Shown here: in pieces, positions 44,104-54,518 of the stretch
Position numbering within the stretch: position 1 is the first letter of the stretch
Layout: the number at the start of each line of letters is the position of its first letter
NCBI GenBank assembly: GCA_028753945.1
Contig: JAPNXP010000007.1
Location: 3,844,001-3,908,000 of the forward strand
Source: Hexactinellida sp. DTS-2022
Taxonomy: Eukaryota > Porifera > Hexactinellida
Direction of reading: 5' to 3'
Length of the DNA: 64,000 bases
The notes under the pieces: generated by a model
Seen by the model: the letters and a program-made list of their open reading frames with translations, nothing else
Told to the model about the DNA's origin: nothing
Database searches by the model: none
Program-made: the position numbers and the translations under genes

Positions 44104-44480
44104 TCAGGGATGCCAACCTCTGGAAACCAAAAGTCGGGAGGTTTTGCCATTTCTCGGGAGTTTACCAAAAAATCGGGAGATCGAAGATAAAAAAAAAACT
44201 CAAACAAAAAGCTAATTTTTTGAATCTATCATTAAAAGAGCAATACAATTTGATTATAAGTATGTTTGGGTATCTACAATTAGGAGGCTCTTATTTTTCT
44301 AGTTCTATCTAATAAATTTATTTCCCGATAATCTCGTATTGACCCAATGTATGCAATAATACAATAAAATCGATATAGCTAAATTAAGGAATTAGTTTTC
44401 TCTAATTTATTAAAGTTTACTAGGAATGTTTTTTATTATATATAGATATCGCCGACTTTTATATCTTCAAATAATCTATA
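44104..44480. mobile_element. Truncated copy of the CAGGGTTGCCAACC MITE
   Basis: It starts CAGGGATGCCAACCTCTGG and follows the element at 51,327-52,202 through TCGGGAG phrases and the TTCTATCTAATAAATTTATT stretch. The right terminal repeat is missing. Confidence 0.7.
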
Positions 44481-44808
44481 TATTAAAAACACAATTGTTG
44501 TGTGTGTGTGGATGTTTGTCCGTATTTGATCGAAATGACCACACTACCTAGAGAGCTAAAATTTGGTATATAGGAGTAGTTTCTCATAGCATCAAGGGCA
44601 TTTTGGTTTTCTATGAGAAATATTGTGAGTATGACATCACACTGTAACATTTTCCATAATAACTATTACAAATTTGACTCGAGTAGTATTATCTTATATG
44701 AAAATAGACAACACATAATGGAACACCTTTGTGAAAATTATCAATTTTTACACTTAAAATTATCAGTCATGCCGTGTCCTATTATTTTAACACTATGTGG
44801 GTGATCAG

Positions 44809-44965
44809 CATAGGCGTCGTAACCCGCCTGGGTGGCCGGAAATGTCCGGGCAGCCCGGAAAGGGTTGCCCATATGCTACTAATACTACACCCGGAGTTTA
44901 CCCGAACATTACCCGGGATTTCCGGGCGGCCCGAAGGATTGACCTTATCATTTACGACGCCTATG
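44809..44965. mobile_element. GC-rich hAT MITE, CATAGGCGTCG family, copy 1
   Basis: The ends CATAGGCGTCGTAA are perfectly inverted. GTGATCAG flanks both sides (44,801-44,808, 44,966-44,973). The interior is GC-rich with CCGGGCNGCCCG palindromes, unlike the AT-rich surroundings. Confidence 0.92.
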
Positions 44966-45237
44966 GTGATCAGATATATTTGGTAAGAAGAATGCACTCG
45001 CTTACTTGTATGATGAGTTGTTTATTTATTAAACTATATTGGCTTCCAATAATAAGACTATCAATGGAATTACGTAGTTTCTAACGTAGGATTTCTACTT
45101 GAAATGGATTATGAAATTAAGTAATATCTAGGATATTGGTTCTGTTAACGATGAGATTTATTATGTTAATTATTGCTATCAATAAAAATATTTAGATCTA
45201 TACAAAGAGGAATTACAAATAATTTTAATAAATTAAT

Positions 45238-45479
45238 AGCGCGCTTCGCTTCCTAGGTCGCTTCTCGACAGAACACAACCCACACCAACCGCTTCGCGCA
45301 TGGAGTGTGTTTTATATACTCCTATATTGATTATAAAGCGTAAATAGGCCTAAATAGTCAAATTTAACAATGTGAAATTTTGGTGATTACGTCATTATTC
45401 GACAATGAGTAAGCATATTGGTGGTTGGTGTGTGGTTGTGTTCTGCCGCGAAGCGACCTACCAGGCGAAGCGCGCTAGT
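45238..45479. repeat. Repeat A, copy 4 (inverted pair of ends)
   Basis: The left side GCGCGCTTCGCTTCCTAGGT and the right side, ending GAAGCGCGCTAGTA, are the same repeat A end in opposite orientations around a short body. This copy is therefore a deletion or inversion derivative with terminal inverted repeats. Confidence 0.8.
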
Positions 45480-45777
45480 ATAAATTATATGATGAAAATA
45501 AGTAGGCTTAGCAAAAATAATGAAGAAATATAAATTAAACCTATTGGAGAAATTATAAAATTCTGAAAGAAATTACTAGCGACTCCTGTTTTTTTTTCGG
45601 GAGATAGAATTATATATAATATATCAGAGAAAGTACCTGAAAATTATGAATTGATTCTGATTCTATTTTATCTCAGAAAATTGAGTTTGAAATGAAAAAC
45701 TATAAAAACATTTCGATTTTCGCCATTTAAAAAATACTAATTTGTCTGTTATTTAAGGACTATTCGAGAATCTAATG
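45480..45777. other. Intron DNA, no feature recognised
   Basis: AT-rich with nothing recognised. Confidence 0.4.
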
Positions 45778-45785
45778 GCTTGAGG

Positions 45786-46377
45786 CAGTGGTTCTCAAAC
45801 TGTGGTACGCGTACCACTGGTGGTACGCGAGCTCATTCTAGTGGTACGCGGAGCTATAAGCGGAGGGAGGAGGAGTCAGGGGAAGGGGTGGGGGGCACTT
45901 GCACCTCCCCTAATTCAGCCATTTGAACTGTTGGCAGTTTATTGTTGATATTATTCAACACCGTCAATACCTTCAATTCTCTAATGTTGCTAGAGTACAC
46001 ATTCTAAATCAATTGTATTTTGTTTGTTAGCAAATTATGCTTCCTGCAGGTAGATTAGTGGTTAACATTAACTCTGCAAAATAATTCCTATAGGTAAACT
46101 CCCCGAACCCCTCATTAGGTCGCTCGCTACGCCCGCTGCTTGTACCTTTGATCTCGCAGATACTTTCTCCTAGCTACGCCCTTGAGAGAGGGTACACCAT
46201 TATACCTTTTAAATACATCAAAATTGAAATGTTATTAAATACAATGGAAATGTACTTTAGTACCATATGATGTACGTAGTCTTCAGGGTTGTATTCAAAT
46301 ATCGATCAATATGGTGGTACACGGAGACCCTAATATTTGATGAAGTGGTACGCGCTGTGAAATGTTTGAGAACCACG
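45786..46377. mobile_element. hAT MITE, CAGTGGTTCTCAAACT type
   Basis: CAGTGGTTCTCAAACTGTGG at the left and the reverse complement of the right, CGTGGTTCTCAAACA, form the ends. A perfect GCTTGAGG duplication is at 45,778-45,785 and 46,378-46,385. GGTACGCG is repeated several times near both ends. Confidence 0.92.
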
Positions 46378-46385
46378 GCTTGAGG

Positions 46386-46997
46386 TAAACCTCCGTATCT
46401 CGTCTAACGAATGATACCAAAATAAATTTGATTCAGTTTGATTTTGGATAGAAATTTACACTTTGAACTAACCCTACTCAGTGGCCTTTCAAAATTACAC
46501 TTCCACTCTTTTTCCCAAATTCAAGTTTGAATGTTTATTTTTGAGAAATTTTAATTAAAAATAAGAATACAAAACCTCCTTCTCTCCAAAGGTATAATTA
46601 CAATTTTCGGAATTGTAAACAAATTTTGAGATAGTCATTTGATGAAATACCAATCCCACTTTGTATGGTAAAATAACCAATTGAAATTTAATTATACTAT
46701 AAGTGCACAGTATTAAATTTACCTCTGTCGGACTTCCGGCTGGCGCGATGGCCTAACTAGACCATTGAGAATGGAGATTTCAAATTTTGATAGAAGATAT
46801 ATAATTTCCTGGAGATGTGCACCTCTATATACGATTACTCAATTTCGTTTTCGTTGGTCAGTTAAATCGAAATTTGTGTTCTGGTCCAGTGACTCGTTAA
46901 TAATTCGAATTATCAATTGAAAATATAGAGGTAGTATTCTCCTAAGGAAGTTCTTTCTATTTATCAATTAAAATGAATAGGTCGCTAACCAACTCTA
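46386..46997. other. Intron DNA, no feature recognised
   Basis: AT-rich with no coding or repeat structure that I recognise. Confidence 0.4.
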
Positions 46998-47005
46998 GAT
47001 TTCAT

Positions 47006-47490
47006 TTGTGCTGCGAACTGAAACTGAATTAAAACTGAAATAGTTTTAGCGATTTTTGTAAACTGTAACTGTAACTGTAACTGAAATGTACTCGTTTATA
47101 AAACTGTAACTGTAACTGTAACTGAAATGTATTTTTCTCCAACTGAAATTAAAACCGAAATTGAATTTCTTCAAATTCAATTCCGGTTTGCAGCACTAGT
47201 CAGGCGGCACAAAATGAAATTAGAAAAAATGAAACTAGATTATGTTGTCTAAGTACGAAATTGTAACTGAAATAAAAATTGTAACGGAAATGAAAATTGT
47301 AACTGAATTAAAACTGTAACTGAATTAAGACTGTAATTGAAATGAAAACTGTAACTGTAACTGAATTAAAACTGTAACTGAAATGAAAACTGTAACTGTA
47401 ACTGAATTAAAACTGTAACTGAAATGAAATTAAACTGTAACTGTAACTGTAACTGAATTGAACCAAATTTAATTCCAGTTCGCAGCACTA
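47006..47490. mobile_element. hAT MITE filled with CTGTAA/ACTGAA arrays (satellite MITE 3)
   Basis: TTGTGCTGCGAACTGAAACT and (reverse complement) TAGTGCTGCGAACTGGAATT are the terminal repeats. A perfect GATTTCAT duplication is at 46,998-47,005 and 47,491-47,498. The inside is a long irregular tandem array of AACTGTAACTGAA-type units. An extra internal terminal-repeat copy (TTTGCAGCACTAGTC) is at about 47,188. Confidence 0.9.
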
Positions 47491-47498
47491 GATTTCAT

Positions 47499-48642
47499 TA
47501 ACGATTATTTACATAAATCAGCCATCTTCTCCATATTGTAATTACTCTATTGTATACTGAATACTATAGAACATATTACATAAGCCTACTATCTGATAGA
47601 TAATGACTGTTATTGATTGGTTTGTAAGACTAAAGCGAATATGTGTTTGATACAAGTGCAACGAAGACACTTGGAAGTTGGAACATTTTACAAGTTGATG
47701 ATGATGTCAATTCTATTATTCAAAATAGTAACATAAATACAACACGTATTCCTAATTTCTAATTTGTAATACTGGAAATTAATCTTTAATTAATTTAAAC
47801 ATTTGAAGTCTTCACAATTCAAACATTAATTAAATTATATTACACTCATAGCATTCTATACATAAGGCAATGGCACTCACTCAAATTTCTGGACCAGGGA
47901 TTGGTTAGTATAGTCAACTAAATATATGCAATGCAATTATTCTTCGAAATAAGTATTCCAGGGGGCTTCTACTTATGTAATTGTTTTTATAAAGGTAGTC
48001 ATGTACAAGACGCATATTTTTGAGGTAGCACTATGTCGAAATGACGTTACCGTTTTGTCTAATAGGCCAAATATGCTAAAACTTTGAACGCATGTAAAAT
48101 GTTCAATTTCGCTTTTTCAAACCAATTGCTTTGACTAACCCTTATAGGAGTCATTTTACATAAAATAACTCAGAATGAATTATGGAATGTTATCCCATTC
48201 CTATGTTGCTATGGAAACGTGATTTGGATGATTGAGGTCATATCTCGAGAAGGAATATAGTTACAGCTTAGCTAATTGATTCAATTGATAGCCCGTCCTC
48301 AACTTCCTATTCAATGATAATACATTTCGATGTTCTATCTCCAACCAATTTTGCGCAAAATGTATAATCATTTGAATGTATATTACAATAATCACAATTC
48401 TGAGAAACAAATTCCTTATCGAATTCAACTGGCAACGATATTTATACTGCAAAATATGAAATTAAGGAGACAAGGAAGGTCAAAAATCGAATATTATTGT
48501 ATAATCTGTGCACAGATCATCACTATATCCCATAATGACATCACTATAACCAATAAAATTTGCATGGGATTTGCTCGGGAACACATCAAAAGCAGATTTT
48601 TTTTTAATACATCCAATATAACTATATCAATTATGTACTGTC
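47499..48642. other. Intron DNA, no feature recognised
   Basis: AT-rich DNA without a gene, array or terminal repeat that I can identify. Confidence 0.4.
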
Positions 48643-49996
48643 TATATGTTACAGTCAATGTGTAAATTAGACTATTTATAAAATGAATCAAACTTTTAGT
48701 CAATTTGTAAAATGACTTAAATTCCTAGACATTTTATAAAATGCCTGTTGTTTTAAACTTAAATTTGACAGATCGCCTGAATGTAATTATATCAGAAACC
48801 TTATAAAAATAAAACATCTATTACATATGAGGTTAGATCACAAAAATCGACTATTTATTGTTAAATTAGACGATACATAAAAATTAATTGACAACAAATA
48901 ACATCCCAAAGCCCATTATTAAATTTGGGATAAATATTGGAATTAGGAATTTCATAGAAAAAAATCTGCACTATACCTAATACTACAAATTGTTAATCAT
49001 TAGGAGATTCGTTTTAGAGAATTATTAATTCCAAAAAAATTTTTGGTCAGAAAAGAACAATACTATGAATTAATTAGTGAATTAAAGGAAGCTTTTATAT
49101 CGACAACAAAATCTAATCGGCAATATTTCATTCTTGGTAACTACAAAATACTTAAATGTGGAGATGTTGATAAGCTGATTCGTAAACGTAAGGATAATTA
49201 TGAGGACCCAACATATTTTCATCATATTAATGACAGGTTTGACATTATTAAACTTGGTAAAATTCAAACTGTTCATGGTGGTCGTGACAAAATGACAAAG
49301 TATTTGACCAATTATGCAAATATTACGCGAGAATCAATTGTGATTTACAAATCTTTATGTGCTGAGTGTCAGAAAAAGAGAAAACGCCCAATAATTTAAG
49401 GGGTGGTAGTGAGTGGAAATTTTTGTCTAAGGACTTTTTATCACGTGATCAAGTACATCTGATTGATATCCAATATATGTCTGATTAATCTAATAAGTGG
49501 ATCTTGGTTTATCAAGACCACCTGACCAAGTACTGCGTTTTACGCCATTTAACATCGAAAAGAGCAGCAGGAGTAGCATCAATTGATTAATATATGTATG
49601 CTTTTTGGTGGACCACAGATACTGCATAGTGACAACGGATCTGAATTCACGGCACATGTCATTGGTAAACTTATACTATTATGACCTGATCTGTTGATGG
49701 TTCATGGTAGACCAAGACATCCACAAAGTAGGGTCAGTTGAATGCCTTAATCCGCATGGCTTGGCGACAATCACACCAAGACTGGCCTAATAGTCTTCGG
49801 TTCGTCCATTTTCAGAAAAATAGTAGTTACCATTCAGGAATCAAACAATCACAATACATGGCATTGTTTGGAACTGAACCACGAATTGGACTAAGTTCAA
49901 ATACACTCCCCTTGGAGGTGTTAAAATTCATGGAATCCGAGGAACAGTTGTATGCAGCGTATTCTCCTATCGCGTCAAATAATACTATCCTGGATG

Positions 49997-50186
49997 CATA
50001 GGCGTCGGACCCACCCGGCCACCCGGCATGGGCCGGGCAGCCCGAAGGGTCTATCCGGCCCATGCCCGGTCCATAGTTGTGTTAGTGATGCCGTGAATGT
50101 AGCGGCCCCAGAAACGATTGGGCCGGTCCCGGAGCCTTCGGGCCGGGCGGCCCGAAGGGCCGGCGGGCCCATTTCCGACGCCTATG
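49997..50186. mobile_element. GC-rich hAT MITE, CATAGGCGTCG family, copy 2
   Basis: The ends CATAGGCGTCGG are perfectly inverted. CCTGGATG duplication at 49,989-49,996 and 50,187-50,194. Interior about as GC-rich as copy 1 (44,809), with GGGCCGGGCNGCCCGAAGGG phrases. It interrupts the Ginger-like integrase. Confidence 0.93.
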
Positions 50187-50765
50187 CCTGGATGACAGTA
50201 CCGTGGTCACAAATATCTCTGAGTCTTTTCACAGCATATAATAACAGATAATCTTGAAGAAATGCATCAAAATATTGGTATTCACGCAAGCGAGCTCTAG
50301 ATGGCCTGTTAGCAGGGGCGGATGAAGGGGGGCATAGGGGGTCAATTGCCCCACTCTGCTTCCCCCTTGCCCCCCACCCCAATACGGCGGCAAGAGGGAA
50401 GCGGTGGGCTAGGGGATAGGGGGTTTACTATTATTCTATATAACAATAACCCGTGTGTGTCAAACAGCGAAAAACTATGAGAAAGTATTAATAATAGTCA
50501 CAAAGTGTATAAGACACAAGTTAACTAATTATCAGCTAGTTTAGGTAGGAATTTTATTTACAATCTCTCCAAACTAAACAAAAGTCATGTTGTTGTCCAA
50601 AAGTAGTCAACGAATATCCGTTTCAATCTAATTTTCGTCCAAACGAATATTCTTTTAGAGACTAATATTCGTTTGGAAACGAACGAATATTCGGTATATT
50701 CGTTTCAGCCCTAAAAAAACTCATATAAGTACTCATCTTATCCATCAATGGAAAACGTATCTATA

Positions 50766-51151
50766 CAGGGGCGTAGACAACGAGGTTGGTCATGGGGGTG
50801 CCACATGGTACATGGCACAAACCCACTTACACCAAATAGAGACATTTGATAGTGGATAGAACCAATGTATTACAGCGTTGATTTAGATGACGTCAACTTG
50901 AATATTAAAAAATTATTCGCATTAATTTCATGTATTAAAAAATGTTCTTCCCTCAATCGCGTTAATTTCATGTATTTGAAAATGCTTTGCTCCAAATCGG
51001 GTAAATTTCCTTCGGGTTAATCTTCTATAATAAGGTATTCTACATCTTAGCACAAGCGGCACTACTAAGCATTTCGTCTTGGCATGGCACCCCCATGATC
51101 TTCAGCCGCGGGTGCCATGTACCCCCGGCTCCCCCCAAGTTTATGCCACTG
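50766..51151. mobile_element. Inner hAT MITE 1
   Basis: The left end CAGGGGCGTAGACAACG and the right end (reverse complement CAGTGGCATAAACTTGG) form imperfect terminal repeats. A perfect TATCTATA duplication lies at 50,758-50,765 and 51,152-51,159. Confidence 0.88.
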
Positions 51152-51326
51152 TATCTATAGTCAATGAACATACGGACAGTTTTGGACATATTGGAATTAT
51201 GTTTTTTGATGTTGTTGCTCCCCCACTCTGGCCATGCCACACCCAGAGGATTTCAGATAGGAGAGCTCTGGGGGGGCCAGGGAATTTCCATGGGGGGGCC
51301 ACACTGTAAAACAATGTTATTCTAAG

Positions 51327-52202
51327 CAGGGTTGCCAACCTCTGAAAACCAAAAAGCGGGAGATTTTTCCAATTTTGGCGGGAGTTTACCAAAAAAGTGG
51401 GAGGTCGAAGATGAAAAAACGGGAGAAAAGTTGGAGACTCAAAATATATGCCATTTCTTTGAATCTATCATGAATAGAACGATACAATATGATTATATTT
51501 TATGTTTGGATATCTAGTATTACTAAACGCTTATTTTGATAGTTCTATCTATCAAATTTATTCCCGCGTATCTCATATTCACCCAATGTATGCAATAATA
51601 CAACAAAAACGAAACAGCTAGATTAATGAATTATAAAAAAATTTACAAATATTATGTTTTTTTTCAGATATACGTAGATGTAGCAGCAGTTAAATATCTT
51701 CGAAAGTTCCTGTAATTTATGAACATTTTTCTTGAGATTTCAAGGAATTTCATGAAGATTAGGCCATCGGATTTGCAAATTGTGTTGTAAACTTAATCCA
51801 CACGTGGCTGCATATATCGACATATAAACTAAACGAGAAAAAAATTCAGCATCGGATCTAGTATAACAAATTTCTGGAGGGTAGGCGCAAGGCCATCCGG
51901 GATATTTTTAAGAATTTCTTCCAAATTCGAATTAAAACATAATAGTACAGTGTACTAATAATTGGCTAAATAATCTTAACTACTTACAAGTATACATGAG
52001 TAGAACAAAACTTGGTACTCGTATCTTGACTAATTTTAGCAAAAAAATCCCGTTATTTACTTATATATCATAAAATAATAATATAGAAACAATTTCCCAA
52101 AAAGCGGGAGTTTGAAAAGTTTGGCGGGAGGTCGGGAGGATGGGAGAAAAAAAGGCAAAAAATCGGGAGACTCCCGCCAAAGCGGGAGGGTTGGCAACCC
52201 TG
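51327..52202. mobile_element. Inner hAT MITE 2, CAGGGTTGCCAACC family
   Basis: CAGGGTTGCCAACC is perfectly inverted at both ends. TTCTAAG (51,320-51,326, 52,203-52,209) is a 7-bp duplication. CGGGAG is repeated many times near both ends (GCGGGAG, GGCGGGAG), again a motif close to the terminal repeats. A truncated relative is at 44,104. Confidence 0.9.
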
Positions 52203-53045
52203 TTCTAAGGGGGGGGCCACCCCTGGCCTCCCCTGGCTCTGCCACTGGCCCCACCCCTGCGGAAATCGTTCCTACGCCCCTGCTTGTTAGTACAAAGTCA
52301 ACGTATTGTTCAACGCAGTCGACTTGAACAAGTTGCTGGAAATCCAGGTGATAACGTGAGTATCCCGATACCTTTGGTCGATCGTGGTAAAGATGACCCA
52401 CGCAACGTAATGGGTATTATTTTGGAACGAGATGAGAGATACTAATATCGCATAGCAATTCGCTCGGGGTTACTTAAAGGACGTTTTGCGAGAAACAATT
52501 TTATATTTGTCCACAAAACCTTTACAACTATGAGGATATACTACGTCAATATATGGAAGTTGTAGTTTGTGAGGTCGTGCACCAAGAATCGAATTGTAGT
52601 GGTCAAGGTTTTACCAAATGTAACTGTGCAATAATAGGAAAGGATGTATGACTAACAGATGGAAGTGCTTCAAAGCCCGACTGATTTGCAAAAGTAGGTG
52701 CCATTAAACTCTAACCTGCAAAAACAAGTGACATATTTACTATCCTAATGTTATTGACATATAATCCTCAATATAATAATTTTGTTTGACCTCATTAGTG
52801 TTTAGAAATTATAATGAGAAACTTAAAGATAGTAGTGCAGTTTGATTAAGAGTTAATCTCAGGCAATCTGTCAAATTTAAGTTTAAAACGTCAGGAATTT
52901 TATAAAATGTCTAGGAATTTCAGTAATTTTACAAATTCACTAAGTGAATTAGTCATTTTACATATTGACTAAAAGAAAAGTTTCAGTCATTTTATAAATT
53001 GTCTAATGTTAATCATTGACTGAAACATATATATCACTTACACCA

Positions 53046-53480
53046 TTATAAATGGTTGATGTGAACGTAATACGTTGATGTGATCGTGCATCGTCAAAAC
53101 TGCATTATCACATTTCCGATATTTTGATAATTCCAAAAGAATTGGTTGGTGTTTGAATACCACCCAACATGTACTAAATGCTGACTAGTATCCTATTACG
53201 TATATTCTTACTTAATCTAGAATAAATCGGTAGACAACTGGTTAGAAAGAATCATTTAACGCCGAAAATGATAAATATCTTAAGAAGAACCTTTCTAAAA
53301 TGGTTTTGCTGTTTTGAAACGAATATTCAAGTTAATAAATTACCCGACTTAAAAGTGCATTATCGCAATTAATATTGTTAGTCATTCATGTATGTGGCAA
53401 AAAGGGGAAACAATTGGGAAACAAATTGTGTTTGCTACATTAGAAAACCTAAACACCAACTATTACTATAGTGTAATTAC
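53046..53480. other. Intron DNA next to the kinase exon
   Basis: A fragment with TTGGTTGGTGTTTGAATACC and CACCCAAC resembles part of repeat C. Otherwise no feature. Confidence 0.4.
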
Positions 53481-53792
53481 CTTCTCGTGGAGAGATTCAA
53501 CCAAACATGTTAATGAATAGTGAGTTCGAATAATAGACTTGAAATGTCCCAATTTGATTGCAATGTGTAGCTGAACATTTTTCATTTCAGGAGATTGTAT
53601 CCAAGACAACAATTCGCGACTGTTGGTTCGCTTTTCTGGATCGTGTTCCACACAAATTCTTACTAAAGAGTGTAAAATTAACGGGAAATGATGCTTGCGA
53701 TCCTCAAAATAGATTAATTCTGAAATGTCAGCAGGAGTAAGGGTGACAGTAAGTAATTGATAGATGATGATGCCTACAGCGTATATGTCAGC
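53481..53792 (-). CDS. Protein kinase exon, subdomains IX to XI
   Basis: Exactly 104 codons lie between acceptor TTTAATAG (53,793) and donor GTAATT (53,480). It begins ADIYAVGIIIYQLLT, where D and G mark kinase subdomain IX (D-x-x-x-x-G). It continues with SLVRICVEHDPEKRTNSREL, in which the Arg of EKRT is the conserved subdomain XI residue. The tail SWIQSPEMKNVQLHIAIKL leads out of the kinase fold. It forms the end of the C-lobe of a Ser/Thr or tyrosine-like kinase. Catalytic HRD and DFG parts lie further upstream and are not in view. Intact reading supports a functional gene. Confidence 0.8.
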
Positions 53793-53911
53793 CTATTAAA
53801 AATTAAAATAAAGATAAATAATATTAATATTAATATTACATCAGTTTCAAAGAATAACAGCAATATCGGGGCTTGGTTGGGAACTGGGCCTTGTTAACTA
53901 ACAATGCTTAC

Positions 53912-53945
53912 CTCCGTATGGGAGGTTATATTGAATTTTTTTAAT
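53912..53945 (-). CDS. Candidate small upstream kinase exon
   Basis: Before the donor CGGAG|GTAAGC (53,912/53,911) the minus strand reads LKKFNITSHTE, which joins in phase to ADIYAVG. In kinases an activation-segment end such as N.xxADIYS is expected here. The acceptor (TTTAAAG) is weak. Start uncertain by several codons. Confidence 0.4.
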
Positions 53946-54210
53946 TTGCTTTAAATAGAATAGTTTTCGAATTTCCGCTGCCTCTGTCACGTAAATGAGT
54001 ATTTTAAAGTCATATGTTTTCAATTGACCTGTTTACCATGGCTACAATTTAAATTCGATAAATATAACTCATTAGGGTGATCCCAAAAAAATAACTATAC
54101 AATGCTATGTAGGTTTGTGTATTTAATTATTCCAATTGTGGAAATATACAAATTGTCAATTTTGTGGACGAATTTACCGATTTTTTCAAGTTACGCAACT
54201 CTATTAGGTG

Positions 54211-54490
54211 CAGTGATGTGCTCCGTTACTCAGTAACGGAGTAACGTTAACGGTAACGGTAACGGAAAAAGTAACGGTAACGGGCGTTGCCGAGTAACGG
54301 TAATGGAAAAAAGTAACGGTAACGGAGTAACGGTAACGGAAGAAATAAAGTAACGGTAACGGAAGAAATAAAGTAACGGTAACGGAGTAACGGTAACGGA
54401 AGAAATAAAGTAACGGTAACGGAGTAACGGAAGAAATAAAGTAACGGAGTAACGGAGTAACGGAAGCTTTAGTAACGGAGCACATCACTG
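54211..54490. mobile_element. hAT MITE filled with GTAACGG arrays (satellite MITE 4)
   Basis: The ends CAGTGATGTGCTCCGTTACT are perfectly inverted for 20 bp. ATTAGGTG flanks both sides (54,203-54,210 and 54,491-54,498). The whole interior is tandem GTAACGG units, with AAGAAATAAA spacers in one half. The 94-codon minus-strand open frame is a repeat by-product. Confidence 0.95.
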
Positions 54491-54518
54491 ATTAGGTGTT
54501 AGATTATTTTCTTCGGGC

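Larger units (their letters stand above)
50313..52282. mobile_element. Outer hAT MITE, itself hosting two further MITEs
   Basis: CAGGGGCGGATGAAGG at the left and (reverse complement) CAGGGGCGTAGGAACG at the right are the ends. CCTGTTAG (50,305-50,312) and CTTGTTAG (52,283-52,290) match at 7 of 8 positions. The integrase reading resumes on the right with SQRIVQRSRLEQVAGN-type sequence. It carries insertions at 50,766-51,151 and 51,327-52,202. Confidence 0.82.
49043..52690 (+). pseudogene. Integrase of the Ginger-like element (KRBA2-like)
   Basis: Blocks in order: RQYFILGNYKILKCGDVDKL, VHGGRDKMTKYLTNYANITR with CAECQKKRKRP (HHCC zinc-binding, 49,043-49,399), a degraded stretch, LHSDNGSEFTAHVI (second catalytic Asp, about 49,625), VHGRPRHPQS, a frame with SLRFVHFQKNSSYHSGIKQS and ALFGTEPRIGL (49,738-49,990), then after the MITEs GDNVSIPIPLVDRGKDDPRN, RIAIRSGLLKGRFARNNF and SGQGFTKCNC to about 52,650. 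This last Cys-rich part is typical of KRBA2-like integrases. Many stops and frameshifts make it inactive. Confidence 0.85.
48647..53027 (+). mobile_element. Ginger-like DNA transposon with long TIRs and 4-bp TSD
   Basis: Left 48,647-48,800 and right 52,850-53,027 are inverted copies of about 150-200 bp (TGTTACAGTCAATG at the left, TGTTTCAGTCAATG as the reverse complement of the right, and CCTAGACATTTTATAAAAT further in). TATA flanks both ends (48,643-48,646 and 53,028-53,031). TGTNR-like ends with 4-bp duplications fit Ginger transposons. Inside is a decayed plus-strand integrase gene. About 2.2 kb of the length is later MITE insertions (49,997-50,186 and 50,313-52,282). Confidence 0.85.
40808..53480 (-). 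other. 12.7-kb transposon-filled intron of the host gene
   Basis: The donor (GAAG|GTAATT at 53,481/53,480) and acceptor (ACATAG| at 40,808) are both phase 0 on the minus strand. No other host-like exon was recognised between them. The interval holds at least nine MITEs, a repeat A pair, an integrase fragment and a 4.4-kb Ginger-like element. Skipped small exons cannot be excluded. Confidence 0.55.

Noticed and set aside
44500-44790. AATTGTTGTGTGTGTGTGGA stretch as a SINE
   Set aside because: It resembles common invertebrate repeats, but I saw no second copy here and no A/B boxes.
50313-52282. Three independent side-by-side MITEs instead of a nested set
   Set aside because: Target duplications pair 50,305 with 52,283, 50,758 with 51,152, and 51,320 with 52,203, which only fits nesting.
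54204-54488. 94-codon minus-strand frame rich in Tyr, Ser, Val and Thr
   Set aside because: It is a translation of the GTAACGG tandem array inside a MITE.
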